Part shown: positions 46,294-56,366 of the stretch, piece after piece
Position numbering within the stretch: position 1 is the first letter of the stretch
How the letters are laid out: each line of letters opens with the position of its first letter
Source: Kuschelorhynchus macadamiae
Lineage: Eukaryota > Arthropoda > Insecta > Coleoptera > Curculionidae
Length of the DNA: 64,000 nucleotides
Assembly (NCBI GenBank): GCA_030620095.1
Contig: JAUTXW010000939.1
Location: forward strand, 37,460 to 101,459
Reading direction: 5' to 3'
The notes under the pieces: generated by a model
What the model was told of the DNA's origin: nothing
The model's database searches: none
Seen by the model: the letters and a program-made list of their open reading frames with translations, nothing else
Translations under genes and position numbers: made by a program

Positions 46294-49200
46294 TTATACC
46301 TTATCTCCTACATTATATTCATAGGGGTGAGCAGAAACATTTTGGTCGAAGCGATCTTTGGCTTTTTCTTTTTGTTGACACGTTCTGGCTCGGGCTGTTT
46401 TATAAAGGTATTGCATGCGATTGTTTAGATCTTGCATATATTTGGAAATAAGTCGTTTTTCATTATATAGGATTTCGGGTGGTCTAGTTGAGGTGTGTCC
46501 AAAAATAAGTTCGTAAGGCGTGAAACGGAGCGTTTTGTTTTTGGTATTGTTATAACATATAGTTGCATAAGGAAGAACATTAAACGGGTCTTCGTCAGGG
46601 TTTTCAGTTTGATTAGCTCGTATTATTTCACTAAGTGTCGCGTGAAATCTCTCAACAGAGCCGTTTGATTGAGGATGTCCTACGCTAGAGGAAGTTAGTT
46701 TGATATCGTAAAGCTCACAGAGGTCATTCATTAAGGTTTTTTGAATTCTCGGCCATAGTCACAATGTATACGTAACGGAGTTCCGTAATGTTGAAAAAAT
46801 ACAAGAAGTGTATTAACAACAGATTTTGCTGTCTTATCCTCTATAGGGTAAGCTTGTGTAAATGTTGTTGGTTCGTCATGTACTGTTAGGGCGTAATTTC
46901 GAGTTGGGTATTCAAATATGTCTATGTTTATTCTTTCAAAAGGTGTTTTGGGCGTTTCTGCTACGACTAGGGGACTGCTTAGATTTTTACGACAGATTTT
47001 ACTTTTTGGCAAGTTTCGCAACTTTTAATAAAGTTTTCTACGGCTTTTATTATGCCTGGCCAATTGTATTTTTCTTTTATGCGTCTTAACATCTCGTTAA
47101 TTCCGCGATGTAAGTTGGTTTTTCCGCGATGGTAATGATCTAAGATCTGAGGTATTTCGTCTTCATTAGGGGTTGTTGTGATGTTTTGGCAAATACTTAA
47201 TTTTACATTTTTGTCTGCAAAAATATACGAAAATATTTCAAGGATAGGAAGCTCGAGTGTGTTTTCAACGAAATAGGTGTCAAAGTCATGTCAAGTTCGT
47301 CTTGACCAGTATAGAGAATGTAAAAGAGAAGTTGTGTGACAGTTTCTGGGTTAAACGGGAGAGGAATAATGAAATATTTACGATTTTTTGTTGATTTACT
47401 TGAGAAAATATTTATTTGTTTTGGATTAAATTCCATGTTTTCCTCGAAAATATCATCAAGAATCTTATGATGTAGTTCTTCTAAGTTATTTTGTCGAAAG
47501 AATGTTATAATATTTTTGTGTGATTTATCCAACAGCTGGTCGTTGGTTGTTTCGATTTTAGAATAATTGATCAGGGATCTGGTAGACTGGTAAAGACTTA
47601 CGAATGTATTGTATTCTTCGGCTATTACATCGTCGTCATAGGTTTTAGGTTCTTCGATAGGTTCTTCGGAATCTGTCTCATTTGTTGCAAAAACAGATAT
47701 TTTTGTTTGTTGATTTATTTTTTATTCGAGATAAAGCATCAGCGTTTTTATTTAATTTTTCTCGGTTTATAAACAATTTCGTACTGATATTCTCCTAGTT
47801 TTAGCCGCCATCGTGCTAACCTACTACCTGGGTCTTTAATAGAAAGTAACCAAGTAAGAGGACGATGATCTGTGACTAGAATGAACTTTCTCCCAAATAA
47901 ATATGTATGTATGGGAGGGAAATATTTCACGGCCCATACAATTGCAAGTAGTTCTCTCTATATTGTCGCGTAATTGGTTTCGGCTTTACATAATGTTCTT
48001 GAGGCATAACCAATGGGTAGGTTTTTGCCAATGGGACCTTGGGAAAGTACAGCGCCTATCGCAAATGCGCTTGCATCCGTTGTTAGTAGGAAACGCTCAT
48101 CGAAATTTGGATAGATGAGAATCGGGTCAGAAGTCAGTAATTGTTTTAGTTCGTCGAAAGCTTGACGACAATCTGAGTCGAAATCAAATTTGATATCTTT
48201 TTTCAACAATCTGGTAAGGGGCTTTGATATTTTCGCAAAGTTTGGAATAAACCTACGATAATAACCAGCTAAACTCCGTCTTGAGTGATTAGGTGACCAA
48301 GGTATGCTACCTCTTTTCTCAGGAACTCACATTTGTCAGGCTGTATTTTACGGTTTGCTTTTCGAAGACGTTGTGGTCATGGATTGTGGGTGAATACACA
48401 ATGATGTCGTCCATATAGACGAGACAACGTTCATTGAGAATGCCTAAAAGGATGTTGTCCATTACTCTCTGGAAAGTGGATGGGGCGTTTTTAAGACCAA
48501 AGGGCATTCTTATAAATTCGTAGTGTCCGTTCTCGACAGAGAAAGCAGTTTTTGGAATATCTTTAGGGTCTATCTCGATCTGGTGAAATCCTGAAGCCAG
48601 ATCCAGGGTTGTAAAATACTGGGACTTGCCTAGCTGATCCAAAAGATCGGAAATATTGGGAAGCGGGTACTTATCATCTACCGTGGATTCATTCAATTTA
48701 CGATAATCTATGACTACTCTCCATTTTTGTTTGCCTGAGGAATCAAGTTTCTTGGGGACGACCCAAACTGGAGATGACCAAGGTGAAATAGAGGGTTTTA
48801 TGATTCCTTGTTTTTACCTCTTCTTTGTGAATTTGGGAATACCTGTATGATTTGGTGAAAACAGGCTTTGCACCCTTGGTATCAATTTGGTGTTTAATTT
48901 TGTTGGTATAGGTAAGATCGTCACCTTCGAGGTAAAATACATCTTCAAAATCTACGCAAAGATTAGTAATTATTTCTTTTTCTTCTTCGCTAAGATGCTC
49001 TAAACGAAGTTGGAACTTAATGTTGGGAATGCGGTTAGGAGATAGCTGTTTATCAGATAAATTGTAATTAAGTAGCGAATGAGAAGAAAAAGGTTCGATT
49101 TTGATATCTGAAAAATTACTGATTTTGGGGATGGCATTTGCATTAACCACAGAAGTTAAAAATTTGCCTTTCTCATTGACATGGACAATTGCATTTGGAA

Positions 49201-49680
49201 TGTGAACTTTTTCGATTTCTTGCCTAGATAGGATAGCATCGGTGTTGACTAAATCACAACGTAATTTAAAAAATTTGTTCGGTCCTACCTTCAATCTTAA
49301 TTTCGTTCGAATTGTTTATGTTAGTTATTTTATTTTTTTGTTCGAGGTTTTCTTGTGCCTTAAACAGTGGTAAAGTTTTAAAATTTGTAACAAGTTGTTT
49401 ATTTTTTCAGTCGATGGTGCATTCATAGTGTTCTAAAAAGTCGAGTCCTAGAATACCATCGAAATCAATATCTAAATCGTATATTTAAACTTTATGTGGG
49501 TTTCCGGCTTGAAAAGAAACTAGGGTTGATTCGGTGATAAGAAGTTTTTGGTCTGTGATGCCTTGAATCGTAACGTTTTCGGGAAAACGTTGGTGAAATT
49601 GTTTTACTGTATTTTCTTTAAATATTGTCATTCCTGCTCCGGAATCTATAAGTAGTTTAAAAGTGTTGGATGTGTCTTTA
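46294..49680 (-). pseudogene. pol of the errantivirus-like element: protease, RT, RNase H, integrase
   Basis: Protease active-site region with DSGAG at about 49640-49655. A spacer at 48743-49294 leads to RT at 48319-48800 with TTLDLASGFHQIE, FGLKNAPSTFQRVMD and YMDD at 48406-48417. RNase H at 47748-48209 has TTDASAFAIGAVLSQG, and TDHRPLTWL near 47870. Integrase zinc-binding region at about 47020-47140, with core pieces INIDIFEY, HCDYGREF and HPQSNGSVERFHATLSE (46294-47021). C-terminal basic tail ends at 46294. Frames are split into at least seven segments by shifts and stops, for example near 49500, 48780, 48310, 47960, 47535 and 46731. Confidence 0.85.
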
Positions 49681-49989
49681 ATGTAATATAGATTTTTAGG
49701 GTTAACAGCAAGAAGGGGATTTAAAGAAAATGTTGTTCTGGGAAATTCAATGACGGGTTCATGTCATCCAAATTCAAGGTTTGTATTTGATTTTGGATTT
49801 CCGTCACAGCATCGGTATTTGAAATCTGTCGAATGATTTTCAACATTTTGATACTTGTAATCGGGGTTATCTTCATACATTCCTGCATATTGGTTACAAT
49901 ACTCGTCATATTGGGGTTCGGAATAGTTATCGTTGGAATATTGGTAATTGTCGAAATTGACAACATGAGCACGATGCTGGGGTTTATTT

Positions 49990-50932
49990 TGTATTACTGA
50001 AGGACGTTGGAAATTGTTAAATGGTGTTTGACATTGGAAATTGTTTTTGATTGGTTATGGGGTGTGTACTGCGGTCTTGGCTGACCGTTGTTTGGTCTAT
50101 TCGACTGAAAGGAGGTCCTTGATTGAAAAGAATTTGAGTGTTGATTGGTATTAAGCCTTTGGAAATTGCCAAAATTCTGGGAAGTATAACCATTGGGACG
50201 TTGTTGCGATCTACATTAATTTGCCAAGTGACCATTGCGACCACAGCTATGACATTTCGGGGATTGTACATTAGGTCTTTTATTAGTTTGAATAATAGGT
50301 CTAGCAGGCGGATTGGGTCTAGAAGATTTTTGGGATTCGAAATATGATAGTTGGAGCTCGCGTCTTATGCGAATTTGTGCTTCCAAAAGATTAGGTGGAT
50401 TTCCTGCACGTATTATATGGCCAATTCGGGGTTCCAGGCCAGTAAGTAGGCTATTTAGAGACATGGATTCAATTAATGTTATTTGGGCTGCCTTTTGACT
50501 GGGTGCGAGTATGGATTTTTGTATGTTGGCATGCATTTTGGCATTTAGGACTTGAAGTCTGTTAAGGAAAGTCAAAGGAGATTCGTTTGGTAGTTGTCTC
50601 ATTCTCTGTAAGTCCTGAATAAGAGAAGATAGATTTCGCGTATCTCCGAAGTGAGAATTAAGTAATTGCTTTATCTCTAGAAAAGAAAGTGGATTTCGGG
50701 AGCTTGTCAGCTGCGCTGCTCTCCCTCGCAACCTATTTTTTATGTGAACCACTAAAAGATCTTTTTGGTTACCCGTAGACATAGCATATGCACATTCACA
50801 GGCATTTAGGAAGGTCTGTAAAAATATTTGATCACCTTCGAATTCGGGGATAATAGAAAAAATCTCGGAAAGTTTATAAGGTTCGATTACTGCTACCGCT
50901 GCTCCTGCAGTTATTCTTTCATTTTCCGTCAT
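49990..50932 (-). pseudogene. gag of the errantivirus-like element
   Basis: The 238-codon frame (50216-50932) begins MTENERITAGAAVAVIEPYK and encodes a retrotransposon Gag capsid region with IIPEFEGDQIFLQTFLNAC, LRGRAAQLTSSRNP and DLQRMRQLPNESPLTFLNRL. It runs into a zinc knuckle CHSCGRNGHLAN, where a stop follows at the expected last cysteine region. An Asn/Gln-rich nucleocapsid tail continues in shifted frame to about 49990. Gag would form the particle that packages element RNA. Confidence 0.85.
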
Positions 50933-51579
50933 ATTTGCTCAATATATCAACACAATAAACACTGGCACAATATAATATAAAAAGGATATAAAACACAAAA
51001 TAATTTACGAAATTTTATGTTGATAGACAGTACGTAAAGTAGTATGCCAACCAACGTAAAATAAACAGTTGTTATTAACTAATTAGTGTAATTAAATTAA
51101 AACTGTAATATTTCTTGTTATAATAAAAATACAAATGTAATCGGGAGATCAGTTAGCAGAATAACTGATCAAAATAATTCCAAAAAATATTTTAAAATTA
51201 ATCAATTAACAGAATAACTGATTATACACAAATTATACGTTGTTACTTATCGGAAAATCAATTAACAGAATAATTGATTATTTTACTAATGAATAAAATG
51301 TAAGATCGATTTTGAAAAGTCGAACAGGTATTTAATTAAATATTATTCTTAAAATAAACGTAATGATTCTTTACTTAGAAACAAAGTAGAAACATCGCTC
51401 GTCGTGTTGTTAGCAGTTAGTTCTACCAGGGGCTTCACTATGTGTTCCTTCCGTAGATGCGTGTTCTGCCAAGTTGATGACATCACAATGCACAAAATGG
51501 GGCTTCTTTGTTCTTCTGGATAAAGGATTTGGATCCACCGTTGCCAGTTAGAGTTCTCTTGTTCTGCCAACGTTGCCAG

Positions 51580-51600
51580 ATCCTACTACGACTGCGCCAA
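51580..51600 (-). promoter_or_regulatory. primer-binding site (tRNA-Ser-like) of the errantivirus-like element
   Basis: On the minus strand TGGCGCAGTCGTAGTAGGAT follows the LTR end by two bases. TGGCGCAGTCG is the start of the primer site used by several insect errantivirus-group Gypsy elements and is attributed to tRNA-Ser. Confidence 0.7.
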
Positions 51601-51602
51601 TT

Positions 51603-51854
51603 TGTTATATCTCTCGACTTAAAATTCACTTTTTAAAAAATATTTTTGTTTACAAAATCAAAAATTAAACTAACAGTATAGAAGCTTAAAAACGAATCAT
51701 GATTTTATTTACAATTTACACTATTTACATGAAAGACGAATGGTGCGTCAGTGGGAACTTGCTCCTGCTGACGACGCGTCTCGGTACTCGCCGTCTCCTT
51801 GAGATAACCGTAATCTGATACGGTGGGAAATTGCTCGTGAGAAAGGATATAACA
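51603..51854 (-). repeat. 5' LTR of the errantivirus-like element, 252 bp
   Basis: Bounded by the inverted octamers TGTTATAT and ATATAACA. Contains the segment shared with 44033-44241. The flank at 51855 is TA repeat, fitting the TA-rich target preference of Gypsy/errantivirus integrases. Confidence 0.9.
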
Positions 51855-51858
51855 TATA

Positions 51859-51954
<96 letters not shown>

Positions 51955-51957
51955 TAT
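51855..51957. repeat. (TA)n microsatellite between two LTR retrotransposons
   Basis: About 100 bases of nearly pure TA separate the end of the minus-strand element from the start of the next LTR at 51958. Confidence 0.97.
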
Positions 51958-54090
51958 TGTAACAATCATTTTGAAAATGATTATTACAACGGTCAAGTTC
52001 TTAATTATCACCTATTTATTCACAAAATATCTGATATTTTGTTTCTTTTAAGACAGTCAAATATATAAAATACAAACCAATAATTATCGTAAATAATAAA
52101 GCAACGACGCGACAAGTCCCTAATGTTAATAAAATCCGAGATCGTTGTTTGGCGACACCTTACTGCAGGCAACCCGTTATAGCCTATGTTTTATTTCCAA
52201 ATTATGTCAGGGGTTTCAAAGTCTGAGGTACTATCAGCTGATTTTGTCTCGTTAGTGGTGATCGGTGGTGGTGTTCCGTAGCAAAGGGAGATGTTTTGAG
52301 ACTTTTCGGGATGATAAAGTGATTTTTTAATGTCTGTCGAGGGTTTCTGTCATCGAGAGTACTAGGTTGGTACCATGTACCGGAACAGGATACATCATTT
52401 TTTTCGCTATGTTGGGACTATAAAACCTTTGGACCGAACAAAGAGATCCTCTCTTACTACCTCTTTGCAGAATAATAATGAAGTGTTAGTTCTCATAGTT
52501 TTTTGTGCCGCCATTTTACACGACGTGTAAGAAGTTCTACTGATCGGCGAATTCTATGAAGCCTTAATTGGGATTGGAAAGCACTTCAAGATTACTCAAA
52601 GCCATAACATCAGGTAATTAGTCATTCAAAATTATTAGAAAATCTTGCTAGGGAGATGGTTCATGGAATAGTCGCCACGTGGGTTGGTACTCAGCACATT
52701 TCTCTATCTTTTCATGCTTTTAACGTACTGCAAGGAGCTTTTATCCTACTACAAGGACCTTTTAACCTACAGCAGGAGCATATTTTAATTAATATCGCAA
52801 TCACAATAAAATCAACATCACTCTTTTATTGTGGGAAGAACAGTGGCTTAGGAAGGTCAACTTAAGGACATCAGGCAGGAAGTTGGAAACTTGGATTCTG
52901 GTTGGACTGCCGTGGCGTAGCTGGAATGGGACATTTGAGGTTTTCCTTGTTGGCTTGTGCTGTTTTGGGGGCTCCGTTGCAGTCTGCTCGTCTAGAGGAC
53001 CACCTCCTTTTGGTTGAGCTTATAGGCTAACCGCTGCTGTGAAGCGTTGAGGAAAGTCTTCATTTAGGGAACCAACCCAACACTGAGTCTAAAGATAAGT
53101 ACCTTTCCTTGTTTTAGCTTATAAAAGGTAGCTTTACTACTGGTGTTCTACTTACCCTGAGCATACATTAGAAATTTGATCTTTCGTTGCTAATTTTTCA
53201 ATTATTCAGCCTTCTCGCACTATAATTACCTTTATAAAGTCACTTTAAGTCATTAACCAATTTAATTCTAAATAGTTTCTCATGAATTCATTTGCAAATC
53301 AGTAACTATAAACTTTTATTCTAATTTCGGTACCTATAACACTCTAAAGTATTACTTTGTTGTATTTTATTTAATTAGTTGATTTTGAGTAAAGAATTCA
53401 TTGCATCTTCTGGCTTATTTTATTAAATTTGAGTTTTGTAAAACACTCTTATTGTTTTTTTTTTCAAATAATTGCTTTGTAAGTGCTCATAGCTTATAGG
53501 TAGTAAGAGACTTTATGTTTTTTGTAGTATAAGTTATATTAGGTATGTTGAGTGTATATTGGGTACCCATGTCTTAGTGTCATAAGTGTTAAGTTTTTTG
53601 TAATGGGCAGTACTTCCTAAAATTACCTGTGATTTTCAGCCACCTGTTATAGTTTTATGATTGTTTGAATATATTTTGCATTACAGCCCATCTTCTTATT
53701 ATCGGTGATTTTCAGCCAATATCGGTATTTGATACTAATATTTGCATCTCTCATATGAGGTTTTTATAAAATAATATTTATTAAATCTGGTTTTTGCAAC
53801 ATTCATGCTATGCTCTTTCAACAATATTTGGTAACAAATATAAAACTTAATTAAGAAAATAAAATTTCATTCAAGGTTGTATCCTTGCCCTCTCTCTTTC
53901 TTTTCAATTATCCATCTAATCATTTTACTTAATTTAAAATTTTAATACTTTAAAATATTCACTCCAATCTTTCCACCTAATCAGTTTTGCATAATTTAAA
54001 TTTTAATAATCAAAATATTTAATTACTGGTAGTTCATTTAACTTTTAAATTTTTCAGTACTTTCAAGATATTAAACTTAAAGATATAAAT

Positions 54091-54122
54091 GAAGGGTACA
54101 CGGGAAAAAGAGGCTAAGTCAA
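54091..54122. repeat. left TIR of transposon B
   Basis: Perfect inverted match to 55666-55697 over 32 bases, beginning GAAGGGTACACGGG. Confidence 0.97.
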
Positions 54123-54706
54123 AATTTATAGTTCCAAGTTATCGCTGTTTTAAGGTTGGTATTCTGGATAAACTTTTTTTCTAAAATGAAATCGTCTAAA
54201 TACTGTACTTTATATTTCTAATGTGCCTTATATCTATTAATTCTTTAAGCTTGAAGTCTGTTGAACAGCCAGTTTTCAAAAAAATATTGACTTAGCCTGT
54301 TTTATTTTTTAAGAAACGTTTTTTTAATATTAGTTACAAAATAATGTAATTCCTAAGATTAAAAAACTGTTAATAATTCTAATGATAACAGAAGTAACAA
54401 TAATTAAAATATAGTTTTTATTCACAACTTCCAAGCCTTTTCGACTCCTCTCTGAAAAAAAAACAATACATTTTTTTAAATTTTAATGTTTTTGTTGATA
54501 AAATGGAATTAATACCTTATAGCTCAGAGAAAACAATGCACATCCCAGGTATGTGACAGATGAGAAAAATATTCTTGAGCACTTGGACCACAAAATCGTT
54601 TGAGGCATTGAAGGTCTAAAAATTTTGCGGAAGATATTTTCAGTAATCCTACAAATAATACAATATGTATGAAAATATTATTGTTGTTTTATTATTAAAC
54701 AGGAAC

Positions 54707-55390
54707 TCAATTTTCCTTTAACGGTTTTTCCCCGGGAGCTGTTCTTTTCATATTCTTATCTCTCACAACTCCACTCACCCACTGTCCATTATAAGAATCT
54801 CTATATTTAATCAAAAGCGTATGTTCTCTGGTCAGTTCTAACTCTCTGATTGGACGAATTGGAAAACAGCATTTATTTCTGTAATATTTACTCAAATGAT
54901 TTGTCCACTGCCAAAAAATGTGCTGGTTTTCCTGATTGATTTGAATCACTTCAAACGGAGAAGGTTTGGCTCTTGCGCTTTTTATTAAATCACATAAATC
55001 ATCTGGGATTTCCAACCTACCTTTATGATTTAAAATACCCATATTCTTGTCGTTTTCCATGTAGGAATGGCCTCTTATCGAAAACGTAACTTTAACAGAA
55101 TCCAAGTGCTTTTGATCGTCTACAACGTAATGCAGAAATCGAAAAAATGTATAGGTTTGACCGCCACATGAGTCACAGAATATCTCCAACCTTCGAACTT
55201 GAGAATCCAGTTGATTGAAAAGAAAATCATTTAATAAAGAAACTACATCTTCACTTCCTTTTTTACCAATATTTTCTGGGTAAACGTAGAAAAAACTTGC
55301 TCCTGTAGAAAGGACGCGTATGTTGAATACATATATAGAAAGCTGCCTCTTATAGTTTACGTCATTTGTGGTAATATTCGGCACAGGCAA
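54707..55390 (-). CDS. transposon B protein, putative transposase (C-terminal portion)
   Basis: A 227-codon open frame, the only sizeable one between the TIRs. It starts at MPVPNITTNDVNYKRQ; coding similarity seems to extend a little upstream (NLPVPNI), so the true N-terminus may lie on an upstream exon or be deleted. Core features are the hydrophobic strand before ENIGKKGSEDVVSLLND, RRLEIFCDSCGGQTYTFF and VRGHSYMENDKNMG, then a C-terminal part with WQWTNHL and WVSGVVRDKNMKR. The FCDSCGGQ strand and the GHSY...D...G loop match transposon A. Strand-Asp...Asp spacing resembles an RNase H-like nuclease, an inference. The family resembles what InterPro lists as DUF7869, from memory. No intact N-terminal DNA-binding domain is seen, so this copy may be non-autonomous. 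Confidence 0.72.
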   Translation of the reverse strand: MPVPNITTNDVNYKRQLSIYVFNIRVLSTGASFFYVYPENIGKKGSEDVVSLLNDFLFNQLDSQVRRLEIFCDSCGGQTYTFFRFLHYVVDDQKHLDSVKVTFSIRGHSYMENDKNMGILNHKGRLEIPDDLCDLIKSARAKPSPFEVIQINQENQHIFWQWTNHLSKYYRNKCCFPIRPIRELELTREHTLLIKYRDSYNGQWVSGVVRDKNMKRTAPGEKPLKEN

Positions 55391-55665
55391 ATTTTTTCAA
55401 TAATCGATACAAATAGACTCTCTTTTTAGATCCTGACAACTAGCGATTTTACATTTTTTTTCGGATATAGAATTGTTGTGCTTTAACCTTGTGTACTTGT
55501 TTTTCCCCGGAACCGCAAGGACTTGGCCTGTTATTCCCGTGTATGCGTATTTTAAAATAATTTATTTTACGGAACTTGGCCTGTTTTTCTCCTGATTAAA
55601 TATGTAGCTTGAAAAATACACAGATTTGCCAACGGATGGCGCTATTAGCTTAAATCGACCAAAAA

Positions 55666-55697
55666 TTGACTTAGCCTCTTTTTCCCGTGTACCCTTC
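55666..55697. repeat. right TIR of transposon B
   Basis: Perfect inverse of the left TIR, ending CCCGTGTACCCTTC before the AAAT duplication. Confidence 0.97.
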
Positions 55698-56171
55698 AAA
55701 TATTATTTCATTTGGCACATTTAATTTCATGAATAATGTAGTTATCGTTTTACCTCATATGTGGTGATTTGATTGTTACTGTTGATTGTGTTGAACAACA
55801 TTTAATACCACTGTGATATTTATACTTATATTCTATATACAATTTACAATAAATTTCCTTGCATTAGTATTTCATTCTTTTATTTATAATCTGTCCATTG
55901 CAGGAATTAGAAGGTTTTGGGAAGCTACATTACAAGTTAACTTAAGTATTGTGTCTTAGCGTACATTAGTATCTATCTTGTTTTTTTCTTTTCTGCTCAA
56001 CCTCTTTGGCCACTCTAGGCCTGGCGCCCACAATATTGTTTAAATTATTTGAACTCACGCCCTAACGCCTCCGAAATAAAAGAATCTGAGCACCGAGTAA
56101 AACAAAGTAAAATAACAAAAGTAAATAAAATAAAAAAAAAAGAATAATAAAAAAAAGGAGGTTATAAAAAT

Positions 56172-56189
56172 TGGCGCCCAACGTGGGGC
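56172..56189 (+). promoter_or_regulatory. primer-binding site (tRNA-Lys type) of the plus-strand Gypsy element
   Basis: TGGCGCCCAACGTGGGGC is the 18-base complement of the 3' end of tRNA-Lys(CUU), the primer site type known from many retroelements. It marks the start of the internal region. Confidence 0.88.
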
Positions 56190-56366
56190 ATCAACAAAAG
56201 TAATAATATTTTATATATTTTGGAGGCTTGAGCTAGTGTAACACATATTAAAATTTTTCCATCATTTAGACAATAAATCTTATCTTTCCTTACTTCATTT
56301 CTCCGGCAGGTATTTTATTAGTTTTTTGTTTTGCTAATTTTTGTTTCTTCCTAGGTAAAAATAAAT

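Larger units (their letters stand above)
44033..51854 (-). mobile_element. errantivirus-like Gypsy LTR retrotransposon, minus strand
   Basis: Order on the minus strand is 5' LTR (51854-51603), primer-binding site, gag, protease, RT, RNase H, integrase, env-like frame, polypurine tract and 3' LTR (44241-44033). An env-like gene after pol is the hallmark of errantivirus-type Gypsy elements. All frames are broken. LTR copies differ by several indels, so insertion is not recent. Confidence 0.88.
54087..55701 (-). mobile_element. DNA transposon B with 32-bp perfect TIRs, inserted in the LTR
   Basis: The element is 54091-55697 (1607 bp). Both ends start GAAGGGTACACGGGAAAAAG and remain identical for 32 bases. 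AAAT is duplicated at 54087-54090 and 55698-55701. The other LTR carries a single AAAT at 63942-63945 and no element, so the insertion, its ends and a 4-bp target duplication are directly visible. TIR-like motifs recur inside at 54288-54300, 55519-55543 and 55572-55589. It carries one ORF of the same type as transposon A. Confidence 0.95.
51958..56171 (+). repeat. 5' LTR of the plus-strand Gypsy element, about 2.6 kb without its insertion
   Basis: Starts TGTAACAATCATTTTG, exactly as at 61800. Sequence 51958-54090 and 55702-55760 matches 61800-64000. The 1.6 kb between is transposon B. The LTR end is placed just before the primer site at 56172; the exact terminal bases are uncertain because the 3' copy runs out of the window. 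About 2.6 kb is long for a Gypsy LTR. A 69-codon ORF at 52656-52865 is repeated in the 3' LTR but shows no domain. Confidence 0.88.

Noticed and set aside
52656..52865. 69-codon ORF, repeated at 62499-62708
   Set aside because: It lies inside both LTRs, so its repetition follows from LTR duplication. No domain or coding bias seen.
54707..55390. host gene captured in an LTR
   Set aside because: The ORF is bounded by perfect TIRs and a target duplication absent from the other LTR, so it arrived as part of a transposon.
56010..56030. GGCCTGGCGCCCACAATATT as an alternative primer-binding site
   Set aside because: Only the first eight bases fit a tRNA-Lys site. TGGCGCCCAACGTGGGGC at 56172 matches over 18.
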